Source of the DNA: Paraburkholderia youngii
GTDB lineage: Bacteria > Pseudomonadota > Gammaproteobacteria > Burkholderiales > Burkholderiaceae
Reading direction: 5' to 3'
DNA length: 64,000 nucleotides
NCBI RefSeq assembly: GCF_013366925.1
Contig: NZ_JAALDK010000001.1
Location: forward strand, 2,053,089-2,117,088
The notes beneath the pieces were generated by a model. It was not told the origin of the DNA and searched no databases. It saw nothing but the letters and a program-made list of their open reading frames with translations. The first letter of the stretch is position 1. Each line of letters opens with the position of its first letter. Both the position numbers and the translations under genes were made by a program. Of this stretch, positions 53,901 through 62,025 are shown piece by piece.

Positions 53901-56900
53901 CTCGCGGGCTTCGTTGACATTCACGTCGCCGCTTGCCGCGATGATTGCTGCACCGGTACCCGCTGTGAGTGTCGAACCGGTGAGCGTCACATTGCCCTTG
54001 CTGGTGTCCGTGCCGGCCGCCGCGAGTATCGCATTGCCGCCTGCCGAAAAGGTCGTGCCAACTGCCTGCTCGTCGTAGATGCGATCGACTTCCTTGCGCG
54101 AACTGTCGTCAGTCGCGACGTTATTAAAGGTCGCGGTGTTCGTGACCGTTGTCGCCGTCAGGTTGCCGCCGGCCACCGCTGCTAGGTCGCCGCCTGCCGT
54201 GACCGTCGTGCCCTTGAACGTCATGTCATTGCCGCTCTGCATCGCGAGGTCGCCACCGGCCGATATCGCGCTCGTCTGGTTCGTTGTGCCGCTCGCCTCC
54301 CAATGATGCTGGTCATTCAGCGTCACCGATTGCGTGGTCGTGGACTGCACGGTGTCAACATCAATGTCGTGACCAGCGCTGATCGACGCGTCACCGCCCG
54401 CGTTGATGTTCCCGCCGTGCACGGTCAGATCATTGCCTGCGGCAATGACCATGTCGCCGGTCGAGGCGATGGAGCCCAGCGCGCCGAGCAGCGTCTGGCC
54501 GACCTTGCTGTCACCGGCGGCCGAACTGATTCCAGTCGCGTCGACCAGCGTCGTATTGATGATGTTGTTGGCCGCCAGCACCGCGACGCGGTTGCCGCTG
54601 ATCAGACCCGATGCATTGACCACGTCGCTGGTTGCCGACACGACCGTCGTGCCATCCGTGCCGCTACTCGTAATCGTGCCCGCCCGGTTCACGATATTGG
54701 TGCCCGTGACGACCGTCTGCGTACCGCCCCTGATCGTGCCGCTGTTGTTCACGCTGCCCGCCGCGTGCAATTCGACATCGTCAGCGGCAATGAGCGCGCC
54801 CGTAGGCTGCAAATCGTTGGCATGCGTCTGCGCCAGATAAACCTGCGGAACCAGCACCGACTGCGTCGTGCCATCCGGCAGCGTGACTGTCTGGCTGACC
54901 AACCACACGATATCGCTCGTCAACGCATCCATCTGTGCCGCGCTCAGCGCGACGCCAACGGCCAGGCCAAACTGCTGCGCGACATTCACGCCCGCCGTCA
55001 TCAGCGCCGTGTATTCGTCGAGGTTGCTGCTGTAGCCTCGCAGGTAGACGCGACCGGTGAGTTGCGTAATCTGGTTTTGTACCAGCTGTGCCTCGTAGAG
55101 TCCGTCGCCGAGGCGCTTTTCCACCCTCTGAGGATTCAGGCCCAATGCGCCAAGCATGTAGTCGCTGCTGATGAACTTCGTGTAGCTCGTAAAGCGCGAA
55201 TCGGTCTCGACGAGGTAGGGTGCGTTCGGTGCAGTACGTAGCGAATACAGGCCGCTCGTCGGCAGCGTGACATGGAGCGACCCGGAACTGTCCGCGACCG
55301 TCTGCGGCGCGTTCGCTTTCTGGCCCGTCAGCACCTGGTTGGCGCCGAGCGTGCCGCCCGTCGCTCCGGTTGCGGAGTTCGCCGCAGCAACGTTGGTATT
55401 GTTGATGTCCGTGCCACTGATAACCACCGCCCTGTTCGCGATGATCGTGCCGCCCGTTCCGCCGATCGCCACCGGCGCGAGCACGACCGACGGTTCCACC
55501 ACCTGACCCACGTCCTGCGTGATGTTCTCGTTCCATGCGTAGGTCGATACGATGTCCTGGCGCTGGTACTGGTACAGCGTCTGCCCGGTGTTGTTCACCT
55601 GGGTGCCGCCGTAGTTGCCGCTGCCCGACGGATCGAGCGAGCCGTCCTGCGTGGTACTGCCAATCTGGATCGAGCCACCCGCCGCAATCGCGCTGTAGTT
55701 GTTGTTCAGCGTGCCGATGTTCGCGAGCGTCATGTCACCGCCCGCAAGCAGCTGACCCTGCTGTGCCTGCGCGCCCGTTACCTGATCCTGCTGCGTGGTG
55801 GTCGTCGTATCGCGTGCATACTCGACGCGCTGGTAGCCCTTGTGTCCGTCGCTGCGGGTTGCGTACTCGGTTGACGGCAGGTAGTTGATATTCGGGTTGT
55901 AGTCGTCCCAGTAGTTGACGGTGATCGTGCCGTCGCCGTTGGTCGTGATCGAGTTGTACCAGATCGTCTGCTGCGTGCCATTGACGTTCACAACGAGCAC
56001 ATTGTCCGTCGGATTGGGGCCCGCCGTTTGTGAAATGATCTGCGAAGCGGAGAACGTCGTGTCGATCGGCGCAATGTAGCCGTTATCCCACATCGACTGC
56101 GAGCAGTAACCGCTCACGGCATTGCCTGTTGCACAGGCCATGTATTTGCCGCGCTTGGTCTGGTGGACCGTCTCGACGTCGGTCGTCACGGTCTGAACCG
56201 TCGGCGCGGGCCGCGAGTTGGTCAGCGTCTGTGCGGCGATTTCGAGGTTGCCCTGTGCCTGGATCGTCGACTGGTCGTTCGTGACCGTGTTCGAGCGGTT
56301 GGACAGCAGGCCGTTTGCGTCGCGCGTGCCATCCGCTGCGAGGTTCACGTCTGCGAGGCTGAAGACGTTCGCGCCGCCTGTGTTCGATATATCGCCGGGC
56401 GAATAGAGGTTCACTTGCGCCGCCGCGGCAATGATCGCGGCGGCGCCGGTATTTGCGATGGACTGGCTGCCGGTCAGCGTCACCGTATTGCCGATGATGG
56501 TCGCCGTATTGGTCAGCGTCGTGCTGTTCGTCGTGACCGTATCGCCCTCGATGCGGCCTTCGTTGGTGATTGCGTTCGTTGCATTGACGGTCGTGCTGGC
56601 CGAGTTCAGGTCTGCGCCCGCCTGGTTGTCGACGTTCGCAGCATTCACCGTCAGCACATTCACCGCGCCCAGCGTGCCCTGGTTTGTGAGCTTGCCCGCG
56701 ACAGTGAAGCTCAGATTGCGGTTGGCCTGCATCTGGTTGGCAGCATGGTTCACGTAGTCGCCATTGACCGTCACCGCACCATCCCGACCCGCGATGATCG
56801 TGCCGTCACCCGCCAGCCGGTTCGTCGTGAGCGTCAGGTTCTGATCGCTGCCGATCGCGCCGTTCTGATTCGTGAGGGTGCCGGTCGTGATGACGACGCT

Positions 56901-59543
56901 GCCACCGCTGCCCTGATCGTTGCCGATCTTGCCCGAGGTGTTGTCCAGCGACGCGGTATCGAGACTGAGCACGCCATTGCCATGGATCGAGCCGTTCACA
57001 TTGGAAACCGCCGCGCCTGCGCCGTTGAGCGTCAGGTCGTTCGCGCCCGATAGCGTACCGTCCGAATTGTCCACGGACTGCGATTCGTAAACGGTCAGGT
57101 TGTTGCCCGCGACGATCTGGCCACCCTGGGTATTCGACAGCGACGCGCCTGAGACCATGACATCGCCGTTCCCGCCGATGACCCCTGCGCCCGCTACGCC
57201 GCTCCCATTGCTGTTCCTGATCGATCCAGCGCTGACCGTCGTTGCGCCCGTACCGGTATTGGCGATGCGGCCCGAAGAATTGTCGAGCGATGCGCCGGCA
57301 ATCTCCAGGGTAGCCGACCTGCCGTTCGTGCCGATCTGCCCACCCGCATTGGTGAGCGCACCTTGTGCGGAGACAAATGCATCACCATCCGACTGGATGA
57401 GACCCGCCGCATTGTTCAGCGTACTGCCCGACTGCGCGCCCAGCGCGCCGCCCGCGACCAGCGACCCGCCGCCATTGTCGATGCTGCCGCCCGACACCGA
57501 CACGTCGCCGTTGCCACCAATCAGGCCGCCCGCTGTGTTCGACAGTGCACCCGACGCACTGACGGTAGTCGTACCCGTACCAGCGTTGGAAATGCTGCCA
57601 CCGTCGTTCGCTACCGTCTGTGCGTTGATGCCTAACGTGTCGTCCGCCTGCACGGTGCCGCCGGCGTTGCTGAACGCCCCGGTGTCCGCAATCGATACGT
57701 CGCGGGCGCTGATCTGCCCACCCGCACTGTTGTCCAGCGAGCCAACCCTGAATGCCGCCAACGACTGCGCCGCCAGCGTGCCGCCCCGGTTCGACACCGC
57801 TCCTGCCTGCACGTCGAGCGAGCCATTGGTGGCAAGCGTGCCGCCATTGTTCGACAGCGCGCCTGTCTGCACGGACAGCCTTCCGGCGCCCGAACTGGTG
57901 ATCGTGCCGTCGTCGTTGAGGATCGTGGCAGGCCTCAGCACCAGATCGGCGCTGTTCGTCTGCAATGAGCCGCGGGTGTTGTCAAGCGTGCCGGAGACGG
58001 TAACCGTAATCGGCCCCGTGCCGGTCTGCGTGATCGTGCCGCTGCGGTTCGTGAAGTTGCCTGCACGGATCGCAAGTTGCGGCGCGTTGAAGGTGCCGCC
58101 GCTGTTGTCGAGCGTGCCTGCCGCATTTGCCGTAATGGACGAGCCTGCGCCGGTGATTGCGTTGACGAGGCTCAGGTTACCGTCCCTCGCTGTCAGCGCG
58201 AGCGCCGTACCTGCCCACGTCTGCGCATTGGCCAGATCGAGCGACACGCCGTAAAGCGTCACGATGCCGGAGGCGACGTTCTGGCCCGTAGCGGACAGCA
58301 GCCCCGCCGAGGTCACCGACAGATTGCCACTGCTGCCCAGACTGCCGTCAGGATTGACGCCCGCGCCGAGCAATCCCGTCGACGCGACGCTGCCCGCCGT
58401 CGCCATGAGGTCCTGCTGCGCCGCAAGTGTTCCGGAGTTCGTCAGCGCGCCTGTCGCGCCGATCGTGGTATTCCGCTGCCCGTAGATCGTGCCGCTATTC
58501 GCGACGCTCGCCGCACTGATACCGATGCTGCCGCTTGCGTTCATCGTGCCGGACTGCACGAGCTGGCCCGAACTCGTCAGTGTGAGGTCGCCCGCCTGCG
58601 CGGCGATCGTGCCTGCATTGGCCACACCGACACCCTTCTCCGTACCGACCAGCGTGATACGGTTCGCGTACATGCCGCCGAGCTGCGCTACGTCGATGGA
58701 CACGCCCGGCGCGGCTCCGCTTCCAGTGATGGGCGTCGCGTTCAGGCTCGCGTAATCGACGCTGTTCGCACCCGCGACGGCGTTCAGCGTATTGGCGTAA
58801 ATCGCCGCATTCGCCCGCACCGCGCGTGCGATGAGGTCCACCTGATCGATATTCGAGGTGTTCAGACCCGCACCTTGAACCGTGATCGTGCCGCCCGTAA
58901 CGTTGAACCCGGTTAGGTTGCCACTGCCGTCGATCAGCGGATTGCCGGTCGTGAGGATGCCGCGCGAGGTATTGATGAAACCGCCGCCGTCCACGACCAG
59001 CCCCGATGAATTGGCGATCACGACAGCCGCCGCTTTCTGGCCCGCGACCTCGACATAACCGCGCAGCAGCGACGGATTATTGCTATTGACCTGATTGACG
59101 ATAATTTTCGCGGCGTCGTTCGGTTCGAAATTCGGATTGCCGTTAATCTGCCCCGCCAATTGCGTACCCGTTATAACGGGCGAATTGTTGAGAATCGCGC
59201 CATTCTTCTGGACGTCGAACTGTGAATAAGTGTTGAGAGAAACACCCGCACCGGACGGTTTATTGATATTAACCTGCGGCAGGCCGTTTGCCGTGCTGAC
59301 TACGCCAGGCGCATGGGTACCTGATGGGACAATCTGCGCGTCTGAAAGCGCGGGCGCGAGTCCGCACAGCACCAGCACGGCAAAGGCCGCATGACGCATT
59401 GCAAAGAGTGTGACAGACTGTAACGCAACCGATAAGCCGGTTTCACCGCGACTGGAGTTCCCGTGACCGATCGCAGTTTCTGCAACGGCAGTGAGCATAC
59501 CTCGAAGCGTGCTGAAAACAAGCCGATAACAACGGTTATTCAT
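50901..59543 (-). CDS. Two-partner-secretion exoprotein TpsA (filamentous haemagglutinin/CdiA-like), 2880 residues
   Basis: This giant adhesin is secreted by TpsB. An extended signal peptide (NNRCYRLVFSTLRGMLTAVAE at residue 2 onward; hydrophobic core 50-66) precedes the TPS domain (about 70-330, with VSLNTYSQFDVQKNGAILNNS and GNPNF). Degenerate beta-helix repeats (SNxGGxLxx-type) run from about 330 to 1100. A non-repeat region near 1100-1500 includes EKRLGDGLYEAQLVQNQI, resembling the CdiA receptor-binding/arrest region. FHA-2-type repeats occupy about 1600-2450. A pretransport-like segment (about 2550-2680, YNVDRFNRQLHPEEK) precedes a distinct C-terminal domain (about 2700-2880) with hydrophobic stretches and lower GC. 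No VENN or ELYN motif was seen. The C-terminal part loosely resembles DUF4225-type toxins. Confidence 0.9.
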   Translation of the reverse strand: MNNRCYRLVFSTLRGMLTAVAETAIGHGNSSRGETGLSVALQSVTLFAMRHAAFAVLVLCGLAPALSDAQIVPSGTHAPGVVSTANGLPQVNINKPSGAGVSLNTYSQFDVQKNGAILNNSPVITGTQLAGQINGNPNFEPNDAAKIIVNQVNSNNPSLLRGYVEVAGQKAAAVVIANSSGLVVDGGGFINTSRGILTTGNPLIDGSGNLTGFNVTGGTITVQGAGLNTSNIDQVDLIARAVRANAAIYANTLNAVAGANSVDYASLNATPITGSGAAPGVSIDVAQLGGMYANRITLVGTEKGVGVANAGTIAAQAGDLTLTSSGQLVQSGTMNASGSIGISAASVANSGTIYGQRNTTIGATGALTNSGTLAAQQDLMATAGSVASTGLLGAGVNPDGSLGSSGNLSVTSAGLLSATGQNVASGIVTLYGVSLDLANAQTWAGTALALTARDGNLSLVNAITGAGSSITANAAGTLDNSGGTFNAPQLAIRAGNFTNRSGTITQTGTGPITVTVSGTLDNTRGSLQTNSADLVLRPATILNDDGTITSSGAGRLSVQTGALSNNGGTLATNGSLDVQAGAVSNRGGTLAAQSLAAFRVGSLDNSAGGQISARDVSIADTGAFSNAGGTVQADDTLGINAQTVANDGGSISNAGTGTTTVSASGALSNTAGGLIGGNGDVSVSGGSIDNGGGSLVAGGALGAQSGSTLNNAAGLIQSDGDAFVSAQGALTNAGGQIGTNGRSATLEIAGASLDNSSGRIANTGTGATTVSAGSIRNSNGSGVAGAGVIGGNGDVMVSGASLSNTQGGQIVAGNNLTVYESQSVDNSDGTLSGANDLTLNGAGAAVSNVNGSIHGNGVLSLDTASLDNTSGKIGNDQGSGGSVVITTGTLTNQNGAIGSDQNLTLTTNRLAGDGTIIAGRDGAVTVNGDYVNHAANQMQANRNLSFTVAGKLTNQGTLGAVNVLTVNAANVDNQAGADLNSASTTVNATNAITNEGRIEGDTVTTNSTTLTNTATIIGNTVTLTGSQSIANTGAAAIIAAAAQVNLYSPGDISNTGGANVFSLADVNLAADGTRDANGLLSNRSNTVTNDQSTIQAQGNLEIAAQTLTNSRPAPTVQTVTTDVETVHQTKRGKYMACATGNAVSGYCSQSMWDNGYIAPIDTTFSASQIISQTAGPNPTDNVLVVNVNGTQQTIWYNSITTNGDGTITVNYWDDYNPNINYLPSTEYATRSDGHKGYQRVEYARDTTTTTQQDQVTGAQAQQGQLLAGGDMTLANIGTLNNNYSAIAAGGSIQIGSTTQDGSLDPSGSGNYGGTQVNNTGQTLYQYQRQDIVSTYAWNENITQDVGQVVEPSVVLAPVAIGGTGGTIIANRAVVISGTDINNTNVAAANSATGATGGTLGANQVLTGQKANAPQTVADSSGSLHVTLPTSGLYSLRTAPNAPYLVETDSRFTSYTKFISSDYMLGALGLNPQRVEKRLGDGLYEAQLVQNQITQLTGRVYLRGYSSNLDEYTALMTAGVNVAQQFGLAVGVALSAAQMDALTSDIVWLVSQTVTLPDGTTQSVLVPQVYLAQTHANDLQPTGALIAADDVELHAAGSVNNSGTIRGGTQTVVTGTNIVNRAGTITSSGTDGTTVVSATSDVVNASGLISGNRVAVLAANNIINTTLVDATGISSAAGDSKVGQTLLGALGSIASTGDMVIAAGNDLTVHGGNINAGGDASISAGHDIDVDTVQSTTTQSVTLNDQHHWEASGTTNQTSAISAGGDLAMQSGNDMTFKGTTVTAGGDLAAVAGGNLTATTVTNTATFNNVATDDSSRKEVDRIYDEQAVGTTFSAGGNAILAAAGTDTSKGNVTLTGSTLTAGTGAAIIAASGDVNVNEAREEHDSYVATGSKRGSAFHSSTSDTTQDTHANIGVGSTVAGDSVSISAGKDLTVKGSTVAGTNDVNLTAAGNVNITTSQDSETTSTYYQKHESGFGTSGGIGISVGSKTQTDTTNTSQVTNTGSTVGSLAGNLNIVAGNDLHVTGSDLIAAQNVTGNGANVIIDAATDTTHHDESHAVKQSGFTLAVKAPVLDAISNAAGQAHAASNSKDDRAAALHGMAAASAAWDANMAAGGLVNDLAAGTTPQMKVELSFGSSSSKSTYSEGSTTNVGSSVNAGGTVVFAATGDATPGSGNVTIAGSNVNASDVILAANNQVNIVNTTDTDSTRSSNESQSASVGISYGTGGFGVSAAMSKANGDGNSDLATQNNSRVIASNTVTIISGGDTNIIGSNVSGNQVSADVGGNLNIASVQDTLVSSAHQSSAGGGFSASLGGASGSFSQSRGDATGSYAGVNEQAGIQAGDGGFSINVKGNTDLKGGLIASDADASKNSLTTGSLSFSDIQNQSNYDVKSSGFSAGVTTGDGGANYSTHGNTSGKNTGGASPMLGQHDSSNDSATTKSGVSAGTITVTDPANQQQDLASLNRDTTDTNGTVAKLLDMQNMLDRQADMMSAASAAGEAVSRRIGDYADSKYKEAKDAGDQAGMDAWKEGGASRALIQGAGAALVTGLAGGNAVGGAAGAAVASIAGGKLNELSSAIAGADPTGNASMNEALGNIVANAIATGAGGAVGGESGAFSGYNVDRFNRQLHPEEKTAIAKQANGDKAEEDRLTRAACYALKCWAEYAPGSEEYNANYVSQLEASQLGPEIQWVNRQQEAGLFVYTPTQKIGDAVHSDPVGVAKDGAKLVLGGVTAKTGVGLCTTALGCAAGVPMASVGLSDMAEGADGLYNRYNGINAPSVNPLRYGFNEVLPSGWGNVAYNGLSLAAAIAALYAPVPLKMGTSDGLRRPNSMFDVTVPQISNNKLIPFIDRATPYGTNQGVLLFGVGMKGLALINDIRNSGGDK

Positions 59544-59884
59544 TGCTTATACCTGTGATTCCCGATGAAGCCCTGCGCAATGCAACGGCATCAAAAGGTT
59601 ATCAAGGAGAGCAAATGGCGACTACGAGACAATTCTGAATTATTCTGAATTTGTCGATATTTAACGATCGTAGTTATCCACCGCTTTTTCAGAAAGTCCA
59701 ACGCTTCATCAAATCCACGCCTTTTGCAGACTTTTCTTAACCGTCGTTCACGTCACTCGCCATTTGCTTTGAAGCGATCGAAAGCGGCCGCGGCCCGCGA
59801 CGACGCGCTTGCGGTCGTTTCCCTATAATCGAAGGTCTTTCCCTCGCAGCGGGTTTGTGCGCTTCACCATAGGAGAGCAACACG
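59544..59884. promoter_or_regulatory. Divergent promoter region of tpsA and the aldo-keto reductase gene
   Basis: About 340 bases, A+T-rich on the tpsA side. A perfect 10-bp tandem repeat, ATTCTGAATT twice (59632-59651), lies 89-108 bases upstream of the tpsA start and is a likely regulator site, since two copies 10 bases apart face the same side of the helix. TATAAT at 59824-59829 is a probable -10 element of the rightward aldo-keto reductase gene, whose start has AGGAG upstream. Confidence 0.55.
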
Positions 59885-60865
59885 ATGGAATATGTGAAAC
59901 TCGGCCGCACCGGCCTCGATGTATCGCGTCTCTGTCTCGGCTGCATGAGTTATGGCGTGCCCTCGCGCGGCACGCATACCTGGACGCTCGACGACCAAGC
60001 CGCGCGGCCATTCATCAAGCAGGCACTCGATCACGGCATCAACTTCTTCGATACCGCCAACGTCTATTCGGACGGCACCAGCGAGGAAATCGTCGGCCGT
60101 GCGCTGAAGGACTTTGCGAAACGCGATGAGTTCGTGCTCGCCACCAAGGTCAATAGCCGCATGCATCCGGGCCCGAACGGCGCAGGGCTGTCGCGCAAGG
60201 CAATCATGGCGGAGATCGATCACAGCCTGCGGCGGCTCGGTACCGACTATGTCGACCTGTATCAGATTCATCGCTGGGACTACGGCACGCCGATCGAAGA
60301 AACGATGGAAGCGCTGCACGACGTCGTGAAGGCCGGCAAGGCGCGCTATATCGGCGCATCGTCGATGTACGCATGGCAGTTTGCCAAGGCGCTGCAGGTG
60401 GCCCAGCGCAATGGCTGGACCCGCTTCGTGACGATGCAGAACTACGTGAACCTGCTGTATCGCGAGGAAGAGCGCGAAATGCTGCCGCTGTGCGAGAGCG
60501 AAGGCATCGGCGTGATTCCGTGGAGTCCGCTTGCACGCGGACGCTTGACGCGCGACTGGGACACCGAGAGCGCGCGCTCGGAAACCGATGAGTTCGGCCG
60601 CACGCTGTACGCGCAGACGCAGGAAGCGGATCGGCGTATCGTCGAGCGGGTCAGCGAGATCGCGAAAGAGCGCGGCGTGCCGCGCGCGCAGGTTGCACTA
60701 GCGTGGGTGCTGCAGAAGAAGCCGATTACCGCGCCGATTGTCGGTGCAACCAAGCTGCATCATCTCGACGATGCGGTCGCGGCGCTGTCGTTGAAGCTCA
60801 GCGGCGAAGAGATTCAGCGGCTCGAAGAATTGTATGTGCCGCATGCGGTGGCAGGGTTCAAATAA
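59885..60865 (+). CDS. Aldo/keto reductase, YajO-like
   Basis: This is a 326-residue NADPH-dependent aldo-keto reductase (TIM barrel). The catalytic tetrad is visible: Asp and Tyr in FFDTANVYSDGTSEEIVGRAL, Lys in FVLATKVNSRMH, and His in DLYQIHRWDYGTP. The C-terminal IVGATKLHHLDDAVAALSLKLSGEEIQRLEELY matches YajO-type members, which reduce aldehydes and ketones. The physiological substrate is not known. AGGAG lies upstream of the ATG. Confidence 0.9.
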   Translation: MEYVKLGRTGLDVSRLCLGCMSYGVPSRGTHTWTLDDQAARPFIKQALDHGINFFDTANVYSDGTSEEIVGRALKDFAKRDEFVLATKVNSRMHPGPNGAGLSRKAIMAEIDHSLRRLGTDYVDLYQIHRWDYGTPIEETMEALHDVVKAGKARYIGASSMYAWQFAKALQVAQRNGWTRFVTMQNYVNLLYREEEREMLPLCESEGIGVIPWSPLARGRLTRDWDTESARSETDEFGRTLYAQTQEADRRIVERVSEIAKERGVPRAQVALAWVLQKKPITAPIVGATKLHHLDDAVAALSLKLSGEEIQRLEELYVPHAVAGFK

Positions 60866-60947
60866 GCGCTTTCACGCGTACTGAAATCCGGTTAGCACAG
60901 GCGGAATGGCCCGCAATTGCGGTGCGGGTCGTTGCGCCCCCTCTTCG

Positions 60948-61853
60948 TTAACTACGGGGCACATCCGGTTCGAAGAACACCCAGCGCACCTGAGGAAACG
61001 TGGCCTGCAAGTCGGCCTCGATGACGTTGATGGCATCGACCATCGCGCGGCCGCTCGCATAGTCGATCATTTCCGCCTGCACCGCCACCACCACGTGACG
61101 TCCCCACTGCAGCGTGATCATGTTGATGATGCTGCGAATCTCGGGACGCGCGCGCAGATGCGCGTCGATGGCGCTGCGCACTTCCGGGCTCGCCGATTCG
61201 CCGACGATCATCGACTTCACTTCACGCGCGACGAGCCACGCGATCGTCATCAGCAGAAGACCGACTCCGACCGAGCCGAGCGCGTCATACACGGGGTTGC
61301 CGGTCATCATCGTCAATAGCACAGCGACGAAGGCGATCGCGAGACCGAATAGCGCGGCGATATCTTCGCCGGCTACGACCAGCAGGTCCGATTCGCGCGT
61401 CTCGCGAAACCACTGCCACAGATTCTTGTCCGGATACGTCTTGCGAATCTCCTTGATCGCGCCCCACAGCGATAGCGCTTCGAGCACCACCGACACACCG
61501 AGCACCGCCAACGCGACGAACGCAAACTGCAACGGCTCGCGGGCAATGAGCCGATGCACGCCCTCATACACCGAAAACGCGCCGCCGACGAAAAACAGCA
61601 GCAACGCAACCAGCAGCGAATAGAAGTTGATTTCGCGGCCGCTGCCCATCGGATGCAAAGGGCTTACCGGCTTGCGCGCTTCGCGCAGCCCGAAAAGCAG
61701 CAGCAGTTGATTGCCGCAGTCGGCAGTGGAGTGAATCGCTTCGGCGAACATCGAGCCGGAGCCGGTGAACGACGCCGCGGCGAACTTGCAGACGGCGATG
61801 CCGAGGTTGGCGGCGAGCGCGTAGAAAATGGCTTTCGGCGATTCTTCTTTCAT
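60948..61853 (-). CDS. Cation diffusion facilitator family transporter
   Basis: This is a 301-residue CDF-type metal exporter with six predicted helices and a C-terminal cytoplasmic domain. The helix-2 metal site is in FAEAIHSTADCGNQ and the helix-5 site region reads VVAGEDIAALFGLAIAF. It exchanges divalent cations (Zn, Fe, Co or Mn) for protons; the sequence does not settle which. The ATG at 61853 (MKEESPKAIFYALAANLGIA) fits the family start; an upstream in-frame ATG at 61919 would add an unlikely tail. Confidence 0.85.
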   Translation of the reverse strand: MKEESPKAIFYALAANLGIAVCKFAAASFTGSGSMFAEAIHSTADCGNQLLLLFGLREARKPVSPLHPMGSGREINFYSLLVALLLFFVGGAFSVYEGVHRLIAREPLQFAFVALAVLGVSVVLEALSLWGAIKEIRKTYPDKNLWQWFRETRESDLLVVAGEDIAALFGLAIAFVAVLLTMMTGNPVYDALGSVGVGLLLMTIAWLVAREVKSMIVGESASPEVRSAIDAHLRARPEIRSIINMITLQWGRHVVVAVQAEMIDYASGRAMVDAINVIEADLQATFPQVRWVFFEPDVPRS

Positions 61854-62025
61854 CTGCGGGCGGACGTCCGTGAAGGTGCTGGGTATTGTTGGCGATTGCA
61901 CGACCGAAGCGATCGGCAAGCACCCGGTATTATGGATGACAACGACACACTAGGCCGCAGGAATCGGACCTGATGTGTCGCCGTGCCGCCAGCACCCGAA
62001 GCGCCCTTTCCACCATTCGCGCGGC

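Noticed and set aside
57100..58254. Rightward open frame of about 384 codons inside tpsA
   Set aside because: It mirrors the repetitive adhesin sequence on the other strand; the Pro/Val/Ala/Ser-rich translation is a by-product of the repeats.
57000..58300. Repeat-rich stretch as a possible CRISPR or satellite array
   Set aside because: The periodicity comes from degenerate beta-helix repeats in the TpsA protein; no identical direct repeats with uniform spacers are present.
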